55,577 bases of DNA from Pseudoalteromonas sp. S2755 (GTDB lineage Bacteria > Pseudomonadota > Gammaproteobacteria > Enterobacterales > Alteromonadaceae), in the NCBI RefSeq assembly GCF_005886535.1, contig NZ_PNDS01000008.1, positions 1 through 55,577 on the forward strand, read 5' to 3'. The translations under genes and the position numbers were made by a program. Positions 47,103 through 55,577 of the stretch are shown here, piece after piece. Each line of letters begins with the position of its first letter. Within the stretch, counting starts at the first letter, position 1. Under the pieces are notes generated by a model. That model saw nothing but the letters and a program-made list of their open reading frames with translations. It ran no database searches and had not been told where the DNA came from.

Positions 47103-47262
47103 GATGGTTCAGGTTTCCTCAATGATTAGTTAAGGGCTAGCTTAGAAAGCCGGTATTTTAGCGCATTATTGTTAAGATGACGATGTTAAAAGGCGAGATA
47201 AACATGAGAAAAGTGCGATATGAAAAGGATAAATGTCCGCTAGCTGCTGAATTTTAAACAAT

Positions 47263-47288
47263 AAAAAAGCACCCGAAGGTGCTTTTTT
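47263..47288 (-). terminator. Terminator of dusB-fis
   Basis: AAAAAAGCACC-TTCG-GGTGCTTTTTT, stem with T-run, just after fis; a stable UUCG-type tetraloop on the minus strand. Confidence 0.85.
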
Positions 47289-47313
47289 ATCAACTAAATT
47301 TTACCAGCAGTGC

Positions 47314-47604
47314 TTAGTTCATGCCGTATTTTTTTAGCTTCTTGCGAAGTGTGCCACGGTTGATGCCTAAAAGGATCGCTGCACGAGTCTGGTTACCACG
47401 AGTATAAGTCATAACCTCTTCAAGTAGAGGTGCTTCAAGCTCAGAAAGAACTAACTCATAAACGTCTTGTACGTCTTGACCATTAAGCTGCTTTAGGTAG
47501 TGATGTACAGCTTTTTTAACTGCATCGCGCAAAGGTTGCGGTTTCTCTTGTGACTGAACATGAGCGTTAGTAATAAATGGAGAAGTCACATTTTGTTCGA
47601 ACAT
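47314..47604 (-). CDS. fis: DNA-binding protein Fis
   Basis: 96 residues, close to the 98 of E. coli Fis. The C-terminal helix-turn-helix [20 protein letters not shown] is almost unchanged. Fis shapes the nucleoid and activates rRNA promoters in fast growth. It follows dusB by 45 bases in the usual dusB-fis operon. Confidence 0.97.
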   Translation of the reverse strand: MFEQNVTSPFITNAHVQSQEKPQPLRDAVKKAVHHYLKQLNGQDVQDVYELVLSELEAPLLEEVMTYTRGNQTRAAILLGINRGTLRKKLKKYGMN

Positions 47605-47649
47605 CGTTATGTCTCTTTCTTAGTTAGCCTGAAGGATGAATAAATTCAT

Positions 47650-48615
47650 TCACCCTAATGTTTCAAAATAGTCTTCTAATGCCTCGATTTGCGCTTCTGG
47701 CGTCTCCAAGGCATTGAATACTCGCCTAAATTGACCTTCTTGGTCATGGGCCTGCAAATACCAAGATACATGCTTGCGTGCGATGCGCGCTCCCATTGGC
47801 TCACCATAGAATTGATGAAGATTTACTAAGTGCTCCATCAATATTGCTCGAACCTCTGCTATTTCAGGTTCTGGCAAATGTTCACCGGTTTGCAAATAGT
47901 GGTCTATTTCTCGGAAAATCCAAGGACGACCTTGGGCGGCTCGACCAATCATAATGGCATCTGCGCCCGTGTATTCCAGCACCTGCTTCGCTTTTTCAGG
48001 AGACGTAATGTCACCGTTTGCTACCACAGGAATAGATACTGAACGTTTAATTTCTCTGATCGTGGCGTATTCAGCTTCGCCCTTATACATACATGCTCTT
48101 GTACGGCCATGCACGGCTAGCGAAGCAATGCCTCGACGTTCAGCTATGCGAGCAATCTCAACACCGTTACGATTGTCTGTGTCCCATCCTGTACGGATTT
48201 TTAACGACACAGGTACATCAACAGCAGCAACCACAGCGGTTACGATTTCGTCAACCAACTCTGGATATTGCAACAATGCTGAGCCTGCAAGCTTCTTGTT
48301 CACTTTCTTAGCGGGGCAGCCCATATTGATATCTATGATCTGCGCACCGTTTGCGACATTAAATTGTGCTGCTTGCGCCATCAACTCAGGATCCGCTCCT
48401 GCGATTTGTACCGAGCGAATGCCCGATTCACCGCTGTGATCCATGCGATTTTGCGACTTATCGGTTTTCCACACTTTTGGATTTGAAGACAACATTTCTG
48501 ATACCGCAAGCCCTGCACCTAGACGTCGACACAGTTGTCGAAACGGTCTGTCGGTGATCCCAGCCATTGGTGCTACGATAAGATTGTTTTCAAGTTGGTA
48601 TGGACCAATACGCAC
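47650..48615 (-). CDS. dusB: tRNA-dihydrouridine synthase B
   Basis: 321 residues with the FMN-binding barrel of the Dus family: VAPMAGITDRPFRQLCRRLG, DINMGCPAKKVNKKLAGSAL, the catalytic cysteine in that segment, and VVANGDITSPEKA, IMIGRAAQGRPWIF. It reduces U17 of tRNA. The start is GTG at 48615, with AAGGCGGA before it. Fis follows. Confidence 0.96.
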   Translation of the reverse strand: MRIGPYQLENNLIVAPMAGITDRPFRQLCRRLGAGLAVSEMLSSNPKVWKTDKSQNRMDHSGESGIRSVQIAGADPELMAQAAQFNVANGAQIIDINMGCPAKKVNKKLAGSALLQYPELVDEIVTAVVAAVDVPVSLKIRTGWDTDNRNGVEIARIAERRGIASLAVHGRTRACMYKGEAEYATIREIKRSVSIPVVANGDITSPEKAKQVLEYTGADAIMIGRAAQGRPWIFREIDHYLQTGEHLPEPEIAEVRAILMEHLVNLHQFYGEPMGARIARKHVSWYLQAHDQEGQFRRVFNALETPEAQIEALEDYFETLG

Positions 48616-48649
48616 TACAGTTTAATCCGCCTTACCTCAAGGGGCGCTA

Positions 48650-48677
48650 AGTTTACGGTTTTTTTCGCAAAAATCAA
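48650..48677 (-). promoter_or_regulatory. dusB-fis promoter with GC-rich discriminator
   Basis: On the minus strand TTGATT (48672-48677), a 16-base spacer, TAAACT (48650-48655) and then TAGCGCCCC. The C/G-rich run between -10 and the start site is the mark of promoters under stringent control by ppGpp and DksA, as for fis in E. coli. Confidence 0.6.
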
Positions 48678-48828
48678 AGGTTATAAATTGAACATAATTG
48701 CTTTTTTTTTGAACTTTATGGGTTGACATTTGATAACAACCTGAGAGCTCAGATAATTTGCACGAAATTTATGCAAAAACAATTTTAAAGGTACAATTTG
48801 AGTCGAAAATTTAAGCTGTGAAAAATGC

Positions 48829-48855
48829 GTAAAGCCTGTTAATTACAGGCTTTAC
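48829..48855 (-). terminator. Terminator of prmA
   Basis: GTAAAGCCTGT-AATTA-ACAGGCTTTAC, an 11-bp stem, followed on the minus strand by GCATTTTT. Confidence 0.75.
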
Positions 48856-48918
48856 CAGTTAAAACTTACTAACTTTCATTGAGCCGCTGATACTTTTGTC
48901 AGCGTTACGTTAGCAGCC

Positions 48919-49791
48919 TTATTTTTTCACACCGCTGACGCGCGTCCATTCACCCTGTTGGGCAATGTTGTCTAGCTTTAAAAATGGCGCATAAACATCC
49001 GCAACAGATTGCGCTTGCTCTTCTAAAATCCCAGACATGGCGATGGCACCTTTGTCGCCCAAGAAGCCGAGAATAATTTCGTGTAGCTCTCTCAGCGGCT
49101 GTGCAAGAATATTAGCAACAACGATATCAGCACTGAATTGCGGCTGGTTTTCAGGTAAATACACTTCTAGTTTATCTGCAACGCCATTACGCTCGGCATT
49201 ATCGCGGCTTGCGATAAGCGCTTGTGGATCGATATCAATACCAATCACACGCTCAGCGCCTAATTTGATTGCTGCAATACCTAAAATCCCAGAGCCACAG
49301 CCAAAATCAACGACCGTTTTACCGCTGAGGTCTTGTTGTTCTAGCCATTGCAGGCAAAGTGCGGTTGTGGCATGGGTACCAGTACCAAATGCAAGGCCTG
49401 GATCCAGTAACACATTGACGGCATTGGGCTCTGGCACATCACGCCAGCTTGGGCAGATCCATAATCTCTCACCAAACTTAATCGGATGAAAATTATCCAT
49501 CCACTCGCGTTCCCAGTCTTTGTCTTCTAGCTGTTCAAGCTTGTAGTTCAACGGCTTGTGATACTGTGATTGGACAAAGTCAACGACTGCTTGCATATCA
49601 TGATTCGCTTCAAACAAACCGATCACCGTTGTCTCGGGCCATAGGATGACTTCGCCGGGTTTTGGTTCGTAAACGGGATTGTTTTTACTATCCATGAATG
49701 TGACAGACGGACAACCGACATCCATAAGCATATCGCTTAACGCATCGGCATCGGCTTTATCTGAATAAATTCGGATTTGGATCCAAGCCAT
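48919..49791 (-). CDS. prmA: Ribosomal protein L11 methyltransferase
   Basis: 290 residues. The N-terminal substrate domain opens [20 protein letters not shown]; the methyltransferase domain has [19 protein letters not shown], the SAM loop [20 protein letters not shown] and [10 protein letters not shown]. PrmA trimethylates L11. Its neighbours dusB-fis also fit E. coli order. Confidence 0.97.
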   Translation of the reverse strand: MAWIQIRIYSDKADADALSDMLMDVGCPSVTFMDSKNNPVYEPKPGEVILWPETTVIGLFEANHDMQAVVDFVQSQYHKPLNYKLEQLEDKDWEREWMDNFHPIKFGERLWICPSWRDVPEPNAVNVLLDPGLAFGTGTHATTALCLQWLEQQDLSGKTVVDFGCGSGILGIAAIKLGAERVIGIDIDPQALIASRDNAERNGVADKLEVYLPENQPQFSADIVVANILAQPLRELHEIILGFLGDKGAIAMSGILEEQAQSVADVYAPFLKLDNIAQQGEWTRVSGVKK

Positions 49792-49825
49792 GTGTGTATA
49801 CCTATTTAATCCAATTAATATAAAA

Positions 49826-49848
49826 AAGGCCGCTGAATAGCGGCCTTA
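49826..49848 (-). terminator. Terminator of rpoD
   Basis: AAGGCCGCT-ATTC-AGCGGCCTT followed by TTTTATATT on the minus strand. Confidence 0.85.
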
Positions 49849-49865
49849 ATCTTATTTGCTACTTT

Positions 49866-51716
49866 TTAGCCCTTAACGTCTAAAAAGCTCTTTAATAGAT
49901 CTGAGCGAGAAGGGTGGCGCAGCTTACGTAACGCTTTAGCTTCAATCTGACGAATACGCTCACGTGTTACATCAAACTGTTTACCCACTTCTTCTAACGT
50001 GTGGTCTGTATTCATATCGATACCGAAACGCATACGTAGTACTTTAGCTTCACGAGCGGTAAGACCTGCAAGTACCTCGTTGGTCGCGCCACGAAGACTT
50101 TCCATCGTTGCTGAATCAATCGGCGACTCGATAGTTGTGTCTTCGATAAAGTCACCAAGATGTGAATCTTCATCATCACCAATTGGCGTCTCCATTGAGA
50201 TCGGCTCTTTGGCGATTTTTAACACTTTGCGGATCTTGTCTTCAGGCATCATCATACGTTCTGCCAATTCTTCAGGACTTGGCTCACGGCCCATTTCCTG
50301 TAGCATTTGACGAGAGATACGATTCAGCTTATTGATTGTTTCAATCATATGCACTGGAATACGGATAGTTCTTGCCTGATCCGCAATCGAGCGTGTGATC
50401 GCCTGACGGATCCACCACGTTGCATATGTTGAAAACTTATAACCACGACGGTATTCAAATTTATCAACCGCTTTCATCAGACCAATGTTACCTTCTTGGA
50501 TCAGATCCAAGAACTGCAGGCCACGGTTGGTATACTTTTTAGCGATTGAAATTACAAGACGTAAGTTCGCTTCAACCATCTCTTTCTTCGCACGGCGAGC
50601 TTTCGCTTCACCAATACTCATGCGACGGTTGATGTCTTTAATACGCTCAATGCTAAGACCCGTGCTATCTTCAAACGCTTTAAGCTTGTTAACACAACGT
50701 TCGATTTCAGGTTTTACTTCAGCAAGTTTTGCCGAATGTTTTTCACCTGATGCAATTTCAGCATCGATCCATGCGGTATCGGTTTCATTGTTAGCAAAGT
50801 GCTTAACAAAAACCTTTTTTGGTACCTTAGCAATCTGGACTGCTTGTTTCATGATGATACGTTCTTGAACACGCACTTTGTCCATCATGTCGCGCATGTT
50901 ATTTACCATGCGGTCGAATTGCTTAGGTACTAACTTGAAAGTACGGAAGTGATCGCCGATTTCCTGAATTGCAGCTTTTGCATCTGGGTGCGAGCGACCT
51001 TTACTTTCAAAAATTTCTCTCGCTGTATTATACAATGTACGAAGATGTTCAAAATGCTCACGAGCTTCTTCAGGATCAGGGCCTGAATCGCCTTCTTCTG
51101 AGTCGTCATCGTCATCATCTTCATCATCATCTTCGTCATCTAAGTCTTCATCACTTAACTCAGAACCGATGTGTGTTGCTGAAATTGGTGCTTCATCTTC
51201 CTCAATAGCATTAGGATCAAAGAAGCCAGAAACAATGTCGCTTAGACGCATTTCTTCTGCTTCGTACTTGTCCCATTGCTCTAGAAGATAAGTAATAGCT
51301 TCTGGGTATTCAGCAACAGAAATCTGTACTTGGTTGATCCCTTCTTCAATGCGCTTAGCGATTTGGATTTCGCCTTCACGAGTTAGAAGTTCAACCGTAC
51401 CCATTTCACGCATATACATACGAACAGGGTCAGTTGTGCGGCCAATTTCTTTTTCTACTGTTGCTAATGCCGCAGCTGCTGCTTCCGCAGCATCCTCATC
51501 TGTTGTTGTTTCTTGCATCATCAACTCATCAGCATCAGGCGCATTTTCAGAGACCTGAATACCCATATCGTTGATCATGCTGATGATATCTTCTACCTGA
51601 TCTGAGTCTATGATGTCTTGTGGAAGATGATCGTTAACTTCTGCAAAAGTTAAATAACCTTGCTCTTTACCTTTCTGAATCAGAAGTTTGAGTTGTGACT
51701 GAGGAGATTGATCCAT
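49866..51716 (-). CDS. rpoD: Primary RNA polymerase sigma factor (sigma-70)
   Basis: 616 residues from the ATG at 51716, which gives the usual start [20 protein letters not shown]; a frame extension upstream is not needed. Region 1.2 has [20 protein letters not shown], region 2 [20 protein letters not shown] and [20 protein letters not shown], region 4.2 [21 protein letters not shown] run of aspartate and glutamate lies in the non-conserved part near 205-225, as in E. coli but more acidic. It is the last gene of the macromolecular synthesis operon, with a terminator after it. Confidence 0.98.
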   Translation of the reverse strand: MDQSPQSQLKLLIQKGKEQGYLTFAEVNDHLPQDIIDSDQVEDIISMINDMGIQVSENAPDADELMMQETTTDEDAAEAAAAALATVEKEIGRTTDPVRMYMREMGTVELLTREGEIQIAKRIEEGINQVQISVAEYPEAITYLLEQWDKYEAEEMRLSDIVSGFFDPNAIEEDEAPISATHIGSELSDEDLDDEDDDEDDDDDDSEEGDSGPDPEEAREHFEHLRTLYNTAREIFESKGRSHPDAKAAIQEIGDHFRTFKLVPKQFDRMVNNMRDMMDKVRVQERIIMKQAVQIAKVPKKVFVKHFANNETDTAWIDAEIASGEKHSAKLAEVKPEIERCVNKLKAFEDSTGLSIERIKDINRRMSIGEAKARRAKKEMVEANLRLVISIAKKYTNRGLQFLDLIQEGNIGLMKAVDKFEYRRGYKFSTYATWWIRQAITRSIADQARTIRIPVHMIETINKLNRISRQMLQEMGREPSPEELAERMMMPEDKIRKVLKIAKEPISMETPIGDDEDSHLGDFIEDTTIESPIDSATMESLRGATNEVLAGLTAREAKVLRMRFGIDMNTDHTLEEVGKQFDVTRERIRQIEAKALRKLRHPSRSDLLKSFLDVKG

Positions 51717-51837
51717 AGAGAAATTTGCTTCCACTCTGAAAAGTTGATACAACAGGCGCCAGCCATTTAACAGCTAAATTTTGATGACGCAGTGAATAGA
51801 ACATTATAGCACCGAAAATTGCTATTGACTAGAACTT

Positions 51838-53577
51838 CTACTGTTTAAGCGCTTGGGTAAGGAGTGCGCATTCTAGCCGCTCATCATTTGTTAAGCCTTC
51901 GGTTTTCTCCTTTATTAATAGGGTCTCTAGGCGATAATTTAAACACTGATCTTCAATAAATTGAAAAGTATTTTTAAATTCGTCTTCTAGCCTATCTTCA
52001 GCAACGCCATGTTGCCATATCGCAAGCTTTTTCAAGGCATCGAATTCAGCCTGGCCGCGATAGTGTTCAAGTAACTGCGCTGTGTTTATTTGTGGATTAT
52101 CACTACATAACATTTGTAAGCTCAGCAGTAGTTGAATACCTGGGATCGCCATTTCACCGAGTTCAGGCATATACTCAACCGTTTGCGCAAGCTGTGGATG
52201 TTGGAGCAGTAAGCCAATCGCTCGACGCATCGGAGTCACTTTAAATTGGCGCTCAATTTTATTCTGCTGTTTGTTACTTGCCAATTTAGCACTAAGCTGC
52301 TCACGAGTACGACCAATTAACCTCGCTAAGGTAGTTAACAAACTCTCTTGGTAGTAGTCACTGGGTATTTTGCTGATCAGTGGAATGGCATCGGTAAGCA
52401 GCTTGGATTTGCCTGCATCATTTGTAAGGTCGCATTGCTCACGTAATTTGGTAAACAATACTTGCGTATAATCGCTTGCCGTTTCCAGTCGTGCTTCAAA
52501 GGCGTCTTTGCCTTCTTGCTGCACTAATGAGTCCGGATCTTCACCATCAGGCAAAAATACAAACTGTAGTGACTTACCGTCTTTCAAGTTAGGTAGGGCA
52601 TGGTCAAGCGCACGCCAAGCAGCATCGCGGCCAGCTCTGTCACCGTCGTAGCAGCAGATCACTCTGTCGGTATTACGAAACAAAGTTTGCATGTGTTCAG
52701 CTGTGGTTGCAGTGCCTAATGCGGCAACGGCGTAATCAATGCCTTTTTCTGCTAGGGCAACGACGTCCATATAGCCTTCCACAATCAACACCTTATCTAA
52801 TTGCTTGTGTGCTTGCTTGGCTTCATAAAAACCATAAAGCTCGAAACTTTTATGGAAAATGCGTGTTTCAGGCGAGTTTAGATATTTAGGGCCTTGATCT
52901 GCACCCATTATCCTTCCGCCAAATGCGATGACACGACCACGTTTATCACGAATAGGGAACATCAAGCGATCGCGGAAGAAGTCAAATTGGCGGCCAGCTG
53001 ACTTTTCTGATGCTAATTTTAAATCAAGCAGTTGTTGCTTGTGTTCTGGCTTGCGGGCTATTTGATTGCACAATGCTTCCCACTCAGGTGGTGCATAACC
53101 AATCATAAACTTTTGTACAGTTTCGCCACTCAAGCCGCGCCCTTTTACGTAGTCAATTACTTGCGTGGCATTGCTATGGTGCTTTAACTGATGCTGATAA
53201 AACTTAGCCGCTTGGAGCATTAAGTCATAGTCAGACTTTTTTTCTTCCATTGAACGTTGCGGCCCTTGCGGGGCATTTTCGCGTGGTACTTCTAAGTTTA
53301 ATAGGGCGGCTAATTCTTCAATAGCATCGACAAACTCAAGCTTGTCGTATTCCATTAAAAAGGAAATTGCGTTGCCATTAGCACCACAGCCGAAGCAATG
53401 ATAAAACTGTTTATCACGTGACACGGTAAATGAAGGCGTTTTTTCATTGTGAAATGGACAGCAAGCTTGATAGTCTTTTCCTGCTTTTTTTAATCCCACG
53501 CGACCGTCTATGAGCTCGACAATGTCCGCTCTTGCGAGCAAGTCATCAATAAACTGTCTAGGGATTTTGCCTTTCAT
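51838..53577 (-). CDS. dnaG: DNA primase
   Basis: 579 residues. The zinc ribbon is CCPFHNEKTPSF followed by FYHCFGCGANG. The TOPRIM core has VLIVEGYMDVVAL and CCYDGDRAGRDAAWRALD. The C-terminal part is the DnaB-binding helical domain. It makes primers for replication. Upstream at 53704-53724 lies a hairpin that can reduce read-through from rpsU-yqeY. Confidence 0.98.
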   Translation of the reverse strand: MKGKIPRQFIDDLLARADIVELIDGRVGLKKAGKDYQACCPFHNEKTPSFTVSRDKQFYHCFGCGANGNAISFLMEYDKLEFVDAIEELAALLNLEVPRENAPQGPQRSMEEKKSDYDLMLQAAKFYQHQLKHHSNATQVIDYVKGRGLSGETVQKFMIGYAPPEWEALCNQIARKPEHKQQLLDLKLASEKSAGRQFDFFRDRLMFPIRDKRGRVIAFGGRIMGADQGPKYLNSPETRIFHKSFELYGFYEAKQAHKQLDKVLIVEGYMDVVALAEKGIDYAVAALGTATTAEHMQTLFRNTDRVICCYDGDRAGRDAAWRALDHALPNLKDGKSLQFVFLPDGEDPDSLVQQEGKDAFEARLETASDYTQVLFTKLREQCDLTNDAGKSKLLTDAIPLISKIPSDYYQESLLTTLARLIGRTREQLSAKLASNKQQNKIERQFKVTPMRRAIGLLLQHPQLAQTVEYMPELGEMAIPGIQLLLSLQMLCSDNPQINTAQLLEHYRGQAEFDALKKLAIWQHGVAEDRLEDEFKNTFQFIEDQCLNYRLETLLIKEKTEGLTNDERLECALLTQALKQ

Positions 53578-53703
53578 TTAAGTTCCGAAGTTGTATTAGT
53601 GAGTGAGCGCATTATATCAAGGAGCAACGAGAAAAAATCAACTTAATTCAAGTGAGATATTTTATCAGCGCTGCATTGATGCGAATGACGCCTAAAACGA
53701 AGA

Positions 53704-53724
53704 AACCGAGCACTAGGCTCGGTT
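53704..53724. terminator. Hairpin between yqeY and dnaG
   Basis: AACCGAGC-CTAGT-GCTCGGTT on the minus strand, followed by TCTTCGTTTT. A terminator at the same place in the E. coli operon lowers primase relative to S21. Confidence 0.65.
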
Positions 53725-53754
53725 CACTTATCAATCATACAATTGTATGTGGGC

Positions 53755-54201
53755 TTAAGCGGTAAGTCTTTGCTTAATTAAACCAGAGACTTTACCCATA
53801 TCAGCACGACCTTCAGCTTCTGCTTTAATCGCACCCATTACTTTGCCCATGTCTTGCATGCCTGACGCACCAGTTTGTGCAATCACGGCATCAATTAGCT
53901 CGACAATTTCATCTTCGCTAAGTGGCTTAGGAAGGAATGTCTCAAGTACGCTAATTTCGTTAGCTTCGATCTCAGCTAAGTCTTCACGCCCTGCATCTTT
54001 ATACTGGGTATAAGAATCGCGACGTTGCTTAACCAACTTAACTAAAACCGCAGTAATGCCTGCGTCGTCTAGTGTAGTTTGGTTGTCGATTTCTCGCTGT
54101 TTAATTTCAGCAAGTACCGCACGAATCGCGCCAAGACGAAGTTTATCTTTGGCTTTCATCGCTTCTTTTTGTGCGTCTTTTAGCGTAACTAATAAGCTCA
54201 T
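53755..54201 (-). CDS. yqeY: GatB/YqeY domain protein
   Basis: 148 residues of the YqeY family: LKDAQKEAMKAKDKLRLGAI at the start, LVKQRRDSYTQYKDAGR and GKVMGAIKAEAEGRADMGKV. The domain is like the tRNA-binding tail of GatB; function is not settled. Position between rpsU and dnaG is a common arrangement in gammaproteobacteria. It starts 20 bases after rpsU. Confidence 0.94.
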   Translation of the reverse strand: MSLLVTLKDAQKEAMKAKDKLRLGAIRAVLAEIKQREIDNQTTLDDAGITAVLVKLVKQRRDSYTQYKDAGREDLAEIEANEISVLETFLPKPLSEDEIVELIDAVIAQTGASGMQDMGKVMGAIKAEAEGRADMGKVSGLIKQRLTA

Positions 54202-54221
54202 TGATACAAGACCAATACTGA

Positions 54222-54437
54222 TTAGTATAATTTAACGCGACGTGCGTTTTCGCGAGAAAGCTTCTTCATGTGACGCTTAACCGCTGCAGCTTTTTTGCGC
54301 TTACGCTCAGCAGTTGGCTTCTCGTAGTGCTCGCGACGACGAACTTCAGAAAGGATACCTGCTTTTTCACATGAACGTTTGAAACGACGTAGTGCAACGT
54401 CAAACGGCTCGTTTTCTCTTACTTTAATTACTGGCAT
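54222..54437 (-). CDS. rpsU: 30S ribosomal protein S21
   Basis: 71 residues, the standard S21: [19 protein letters not shown] and a lysine/arginine-rich tail. It helps base-pairing of the Shine-Dalgarno region in initiation. GTAGGTG lies before the ATG. It heads the operon, from the promoter at 54516-54545. Confidence 0.99.
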   Translation of the reverse strand: MPVIKVRENEPFDVALRRFKRSCEKAGILSEVRRREHYEKPTAERKRKKAAAVKRHMKKLSRENARRVKLY

Positions 54438-54515
54438 TAAAAATTCACCTACCTAATTAATGAGCTTAGCTCTATCTGGCTAAAAACTAGCCAATTGGTT
54501 CAAAAATGGTGCGGT

Positions 54516-54545
54516 ATTGTAATCTGAAGCAAGACCGCATGTAAA
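54516..54545 (-). promoter_or_regulatory. Candidate rpsU operon promoter
   Basis: On the minus strand TTTACA (54540-54545), 18 bases and TACAAT (54516-54521), followed by ACCGCACC, a GC-rich discriminator that would suit growth-rate control. Confidence 0.55.
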
Positions 54546-54623
54546 GCTTAAATTATAGCTAAAAACACCAGCCCTGTCATGTCATACGCTAGCGGCTGTT
54601 TTTTCATTCTTTATGGGGGAATT

Positions 54624-55208
54624 TCAGCGCTGATAAAGACGGCAGATCACTTGTCCTGCATGCTTTTCTTTAATTACTTGCCAATTTTCTGGTGTTTCAG
54701 GTTGTGCCTCTTGTTCAAATTCAACATAGATGAGTGCGTCTTCGCTGAGCCAAGATTGTGACTCAAGTAAGTCACAACAAGGAGTCACAAGCCCTTTGCG
54801 AAAGGGTGGGTCAATAAAAACCAAGTTATATTGCTGTTGCTTAGGGTTATTTGCCAGCATGGTTAATGCGTCGGTATTAATGATTTCAACGTTATCCAGC
54901 TTAAGTAAGGTTGCATTATTGCTAAGCTGCGTCGCCGCGGTTTTATCCAGTTCGATAAAGGTTCCGCTTGCTGCAAAGCGTGAAATAGCCTCAAATCCTA
55001 GACTGCCAGCACCGGCAAAGCAATCGAGTACTTTTGCGTCTCTTACATCCTGCATGAGCCAATTAAAAACGGTTTCTTTCATTCTATCCGTTGTTGGTCT
55101 TAATCCCACAACATCATGAACTGGTAACTTGCGACCTTTATGTTTGCCACTGATCAGGCGAATAAATCCCGACTGTTTGGTATTTGACTTAGGCTTAGAT
55201 TTTCTCAT
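54624..55208 (-). CDS. rsmD: 16S rRNA (guanine966-N2)-methyltransferase
   Basis: 194 residues. The N-terminus has IRLISGKHKGRKLPV and LRPTTDRMKETVFNWL, the SAM loop VLDCFAGAGSLGFEAISR and the catalytic VFIDPPF. It methylates G966 of 16S rRNA. Divergent from ftsY, as in many gammaproteobacteria. Confidence 0.96.
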   Translation of the reverse strand: MRKSKPKSNTKQSGFIRLISGKHKGRKLPVHDVVGLRPTTDRMKETVFNWLMQDVRDAKVLDCFAGAGSLGFEAISRFAASGTFIELDKTAATQLSNNATLLKLDNVEIINTDALTMLANNPKQQQYNLVFIDPPFRKGLVTPCCDLLESQSWLSEDALIYVEFEQEAQPETPENWQVIKEKHAGQVICRLYQR

Positions 55209-55470
55209 AGCGACGTAATTTGCTTCTTTATTAAAGGTTCTTGGTGTCAGGATTTTTCATCCTTACGGAACATGGTACACTTGCACGCAATTTTGTCTAA
55301 GCACTAAGGTTGCCATCCTCGGCTTGCCTTTCGAGCCCAAAATTAAGTGTGATATCAATCCAAGTAAAAGCAATAAGCTGATGCGGATTGGCGCTTTCGA
55401 GTATGGTAGCAAGATCATCAACATTTTGCTTTGGGTTTATGCAATTTATCTAACACGGTCATAAGTGAAT
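55209..55470. other. 262-base divergent gap between rsmD and ftsY
   Basis: The plus strand is open for 82 codons in one frame (55219-55464) but has an ATG only at 55381, giving 27 residues with a membrane-like segment just before ftsY. TTG at 55324 is another start. No clear ribosome site supports either. I could not decide whether this is a gene. Confidence 0.3.
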
Positions 55471-55577
55471 ATGGGAAAGAAAAACAAATTTTTATCTTGG
55501 TTGGGCTTTGGTAAATCCGATAAAGAGCAACAAGAAGCAGAGCGCCAAGAGCAGTTAGCAAAAGAACAAGCTGAGCG
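55471..55577 (+). CDS. ftsY: Signal recognition particle receptor FtsY (N-terminus, cut by the window end)
   Basis: The first 35 codons are present: MGKKNKFLSWLGFGKSDKEQ then a glutamate/glutamine-rich acidic stretch, as in the A domain of gammaproteobacterial FtsY. The GTPase domain lies beyond the window. The assignment rests on this opening and on the place opposite rsmD, where ftsY-ftsE-ftsX is usual. Confidence 0.85.
   Translation, partial: MGKKNKFLSWLGFGKSDKEQQEAERQEQLAKEQAE

Larger units (their letters stand above)
48616..48918. other. 303-base gap between dusB and prmA
   Basis: It holds the dusB promoter (48650-48677), an A/T-rich tract likely to be bent (48660-48800) and the prmA terminator (48829-48855). 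No small gene with a plausible ribosome site was found. Confidence 0.5.

Noticed and set aside
47200..47257. A short plus-strand frame (about 17 residues) with GGCGAG before an ATG, just before the fis terminator
   Set aside because: Too short to judge and no family or context supports it.

Overview
The window reads as a chromosomal core region of a marine gammaproteobacterium of the Alteromonadales, most likely Pseudoalteromonas. This rests on protein style and gene order (dusB-fis, rpsU-yqeY-dnaG-rpoD, rsmD divergent from ftsY, queA-tgt-yajC-secD-secF, purH and purD close together), on moderate GC, and on a dispersed structured repeat at the left end. No sequence search was run, so genus placement is inference. 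No rRNA, tRNA, CRISPR array, prophage or complete insertion sequence is visible.

Layout. 1-440: a hairpin-rich repeat, with a diverged reverse copy at 3371-3449. 442-3342: a PhnA-type zinc-ribbon protein, an orphan solute-binding protein and an EAL-HDOD protein. 3455-15589: a phosphate island. It holds ppx and ppk (minus strand), an ACT-domain GcvR-like gene, then pstC-pstA-pstB-phoU and a DUF47-pit pair. Good Pho-box matches sit before ppk and before pstC, and pstS is absent. 15699-18716: oxyR, then an ECF sigma factor, a membrane anti-sigma candidate and a secreted coiled-coil protein. 18832-21695: a small membrane protein and a REC-REC-PAS-GGDEF-EAL protein with a perfect FNR-type site upstream. 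22016-27594: queA, tgt, yajC, secD, secF. 27727-34840: a Fur-box lipoprotein, an EAL-CBS-GGDEF protein, a second orphan binding protein, a tiny double-glycine leader peptide gene with a six-helix membrane protein, a chemoreceptor, rsuA and a CHMI-type isomerase. 34922-43165: accessory genes (LysE exporter, gamma-glutamylcyclotransferase-like, serine hydrolase, HDAC-like, CBS-PAS-GGDEF-EAL, DUF2797). 43280-49791: purD, a lipoprotein-type methyltransferase, purH, fis, dusB, prmA. 49866-54437: the macromolecular synthesis operon in reverse orientation (rpsU, yqeY, dnaG, rpoD). 54624-55577: rsmD and the start of ftsY.

How the parts fit. The phosphate island joins high-affinity uptake (Pst), its PhoU brake, low-affinity uptake (Pit with a DUF47 partner) and polyphosphate making and breaking (Ppk, Ppx); matching Pho boxes suggest joint PhoB control of pst and ppk-ppx. 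Four proteins carry c-di-GMP domains, each with different sensory modules.

The most novel-looking element is the previously easy-to-miss 34-residue double-glycine peptide at 31668-31772, directly upstream of a membrane protein of unknown family and preceded by a perfect 15-bp palindrome over its likely -35 region. The ECF-sigma/anti-sigma/coiled-coil trio, the Fur-box lipoprotein and the methyltransferase lodged between purH and purD are the next best leads.
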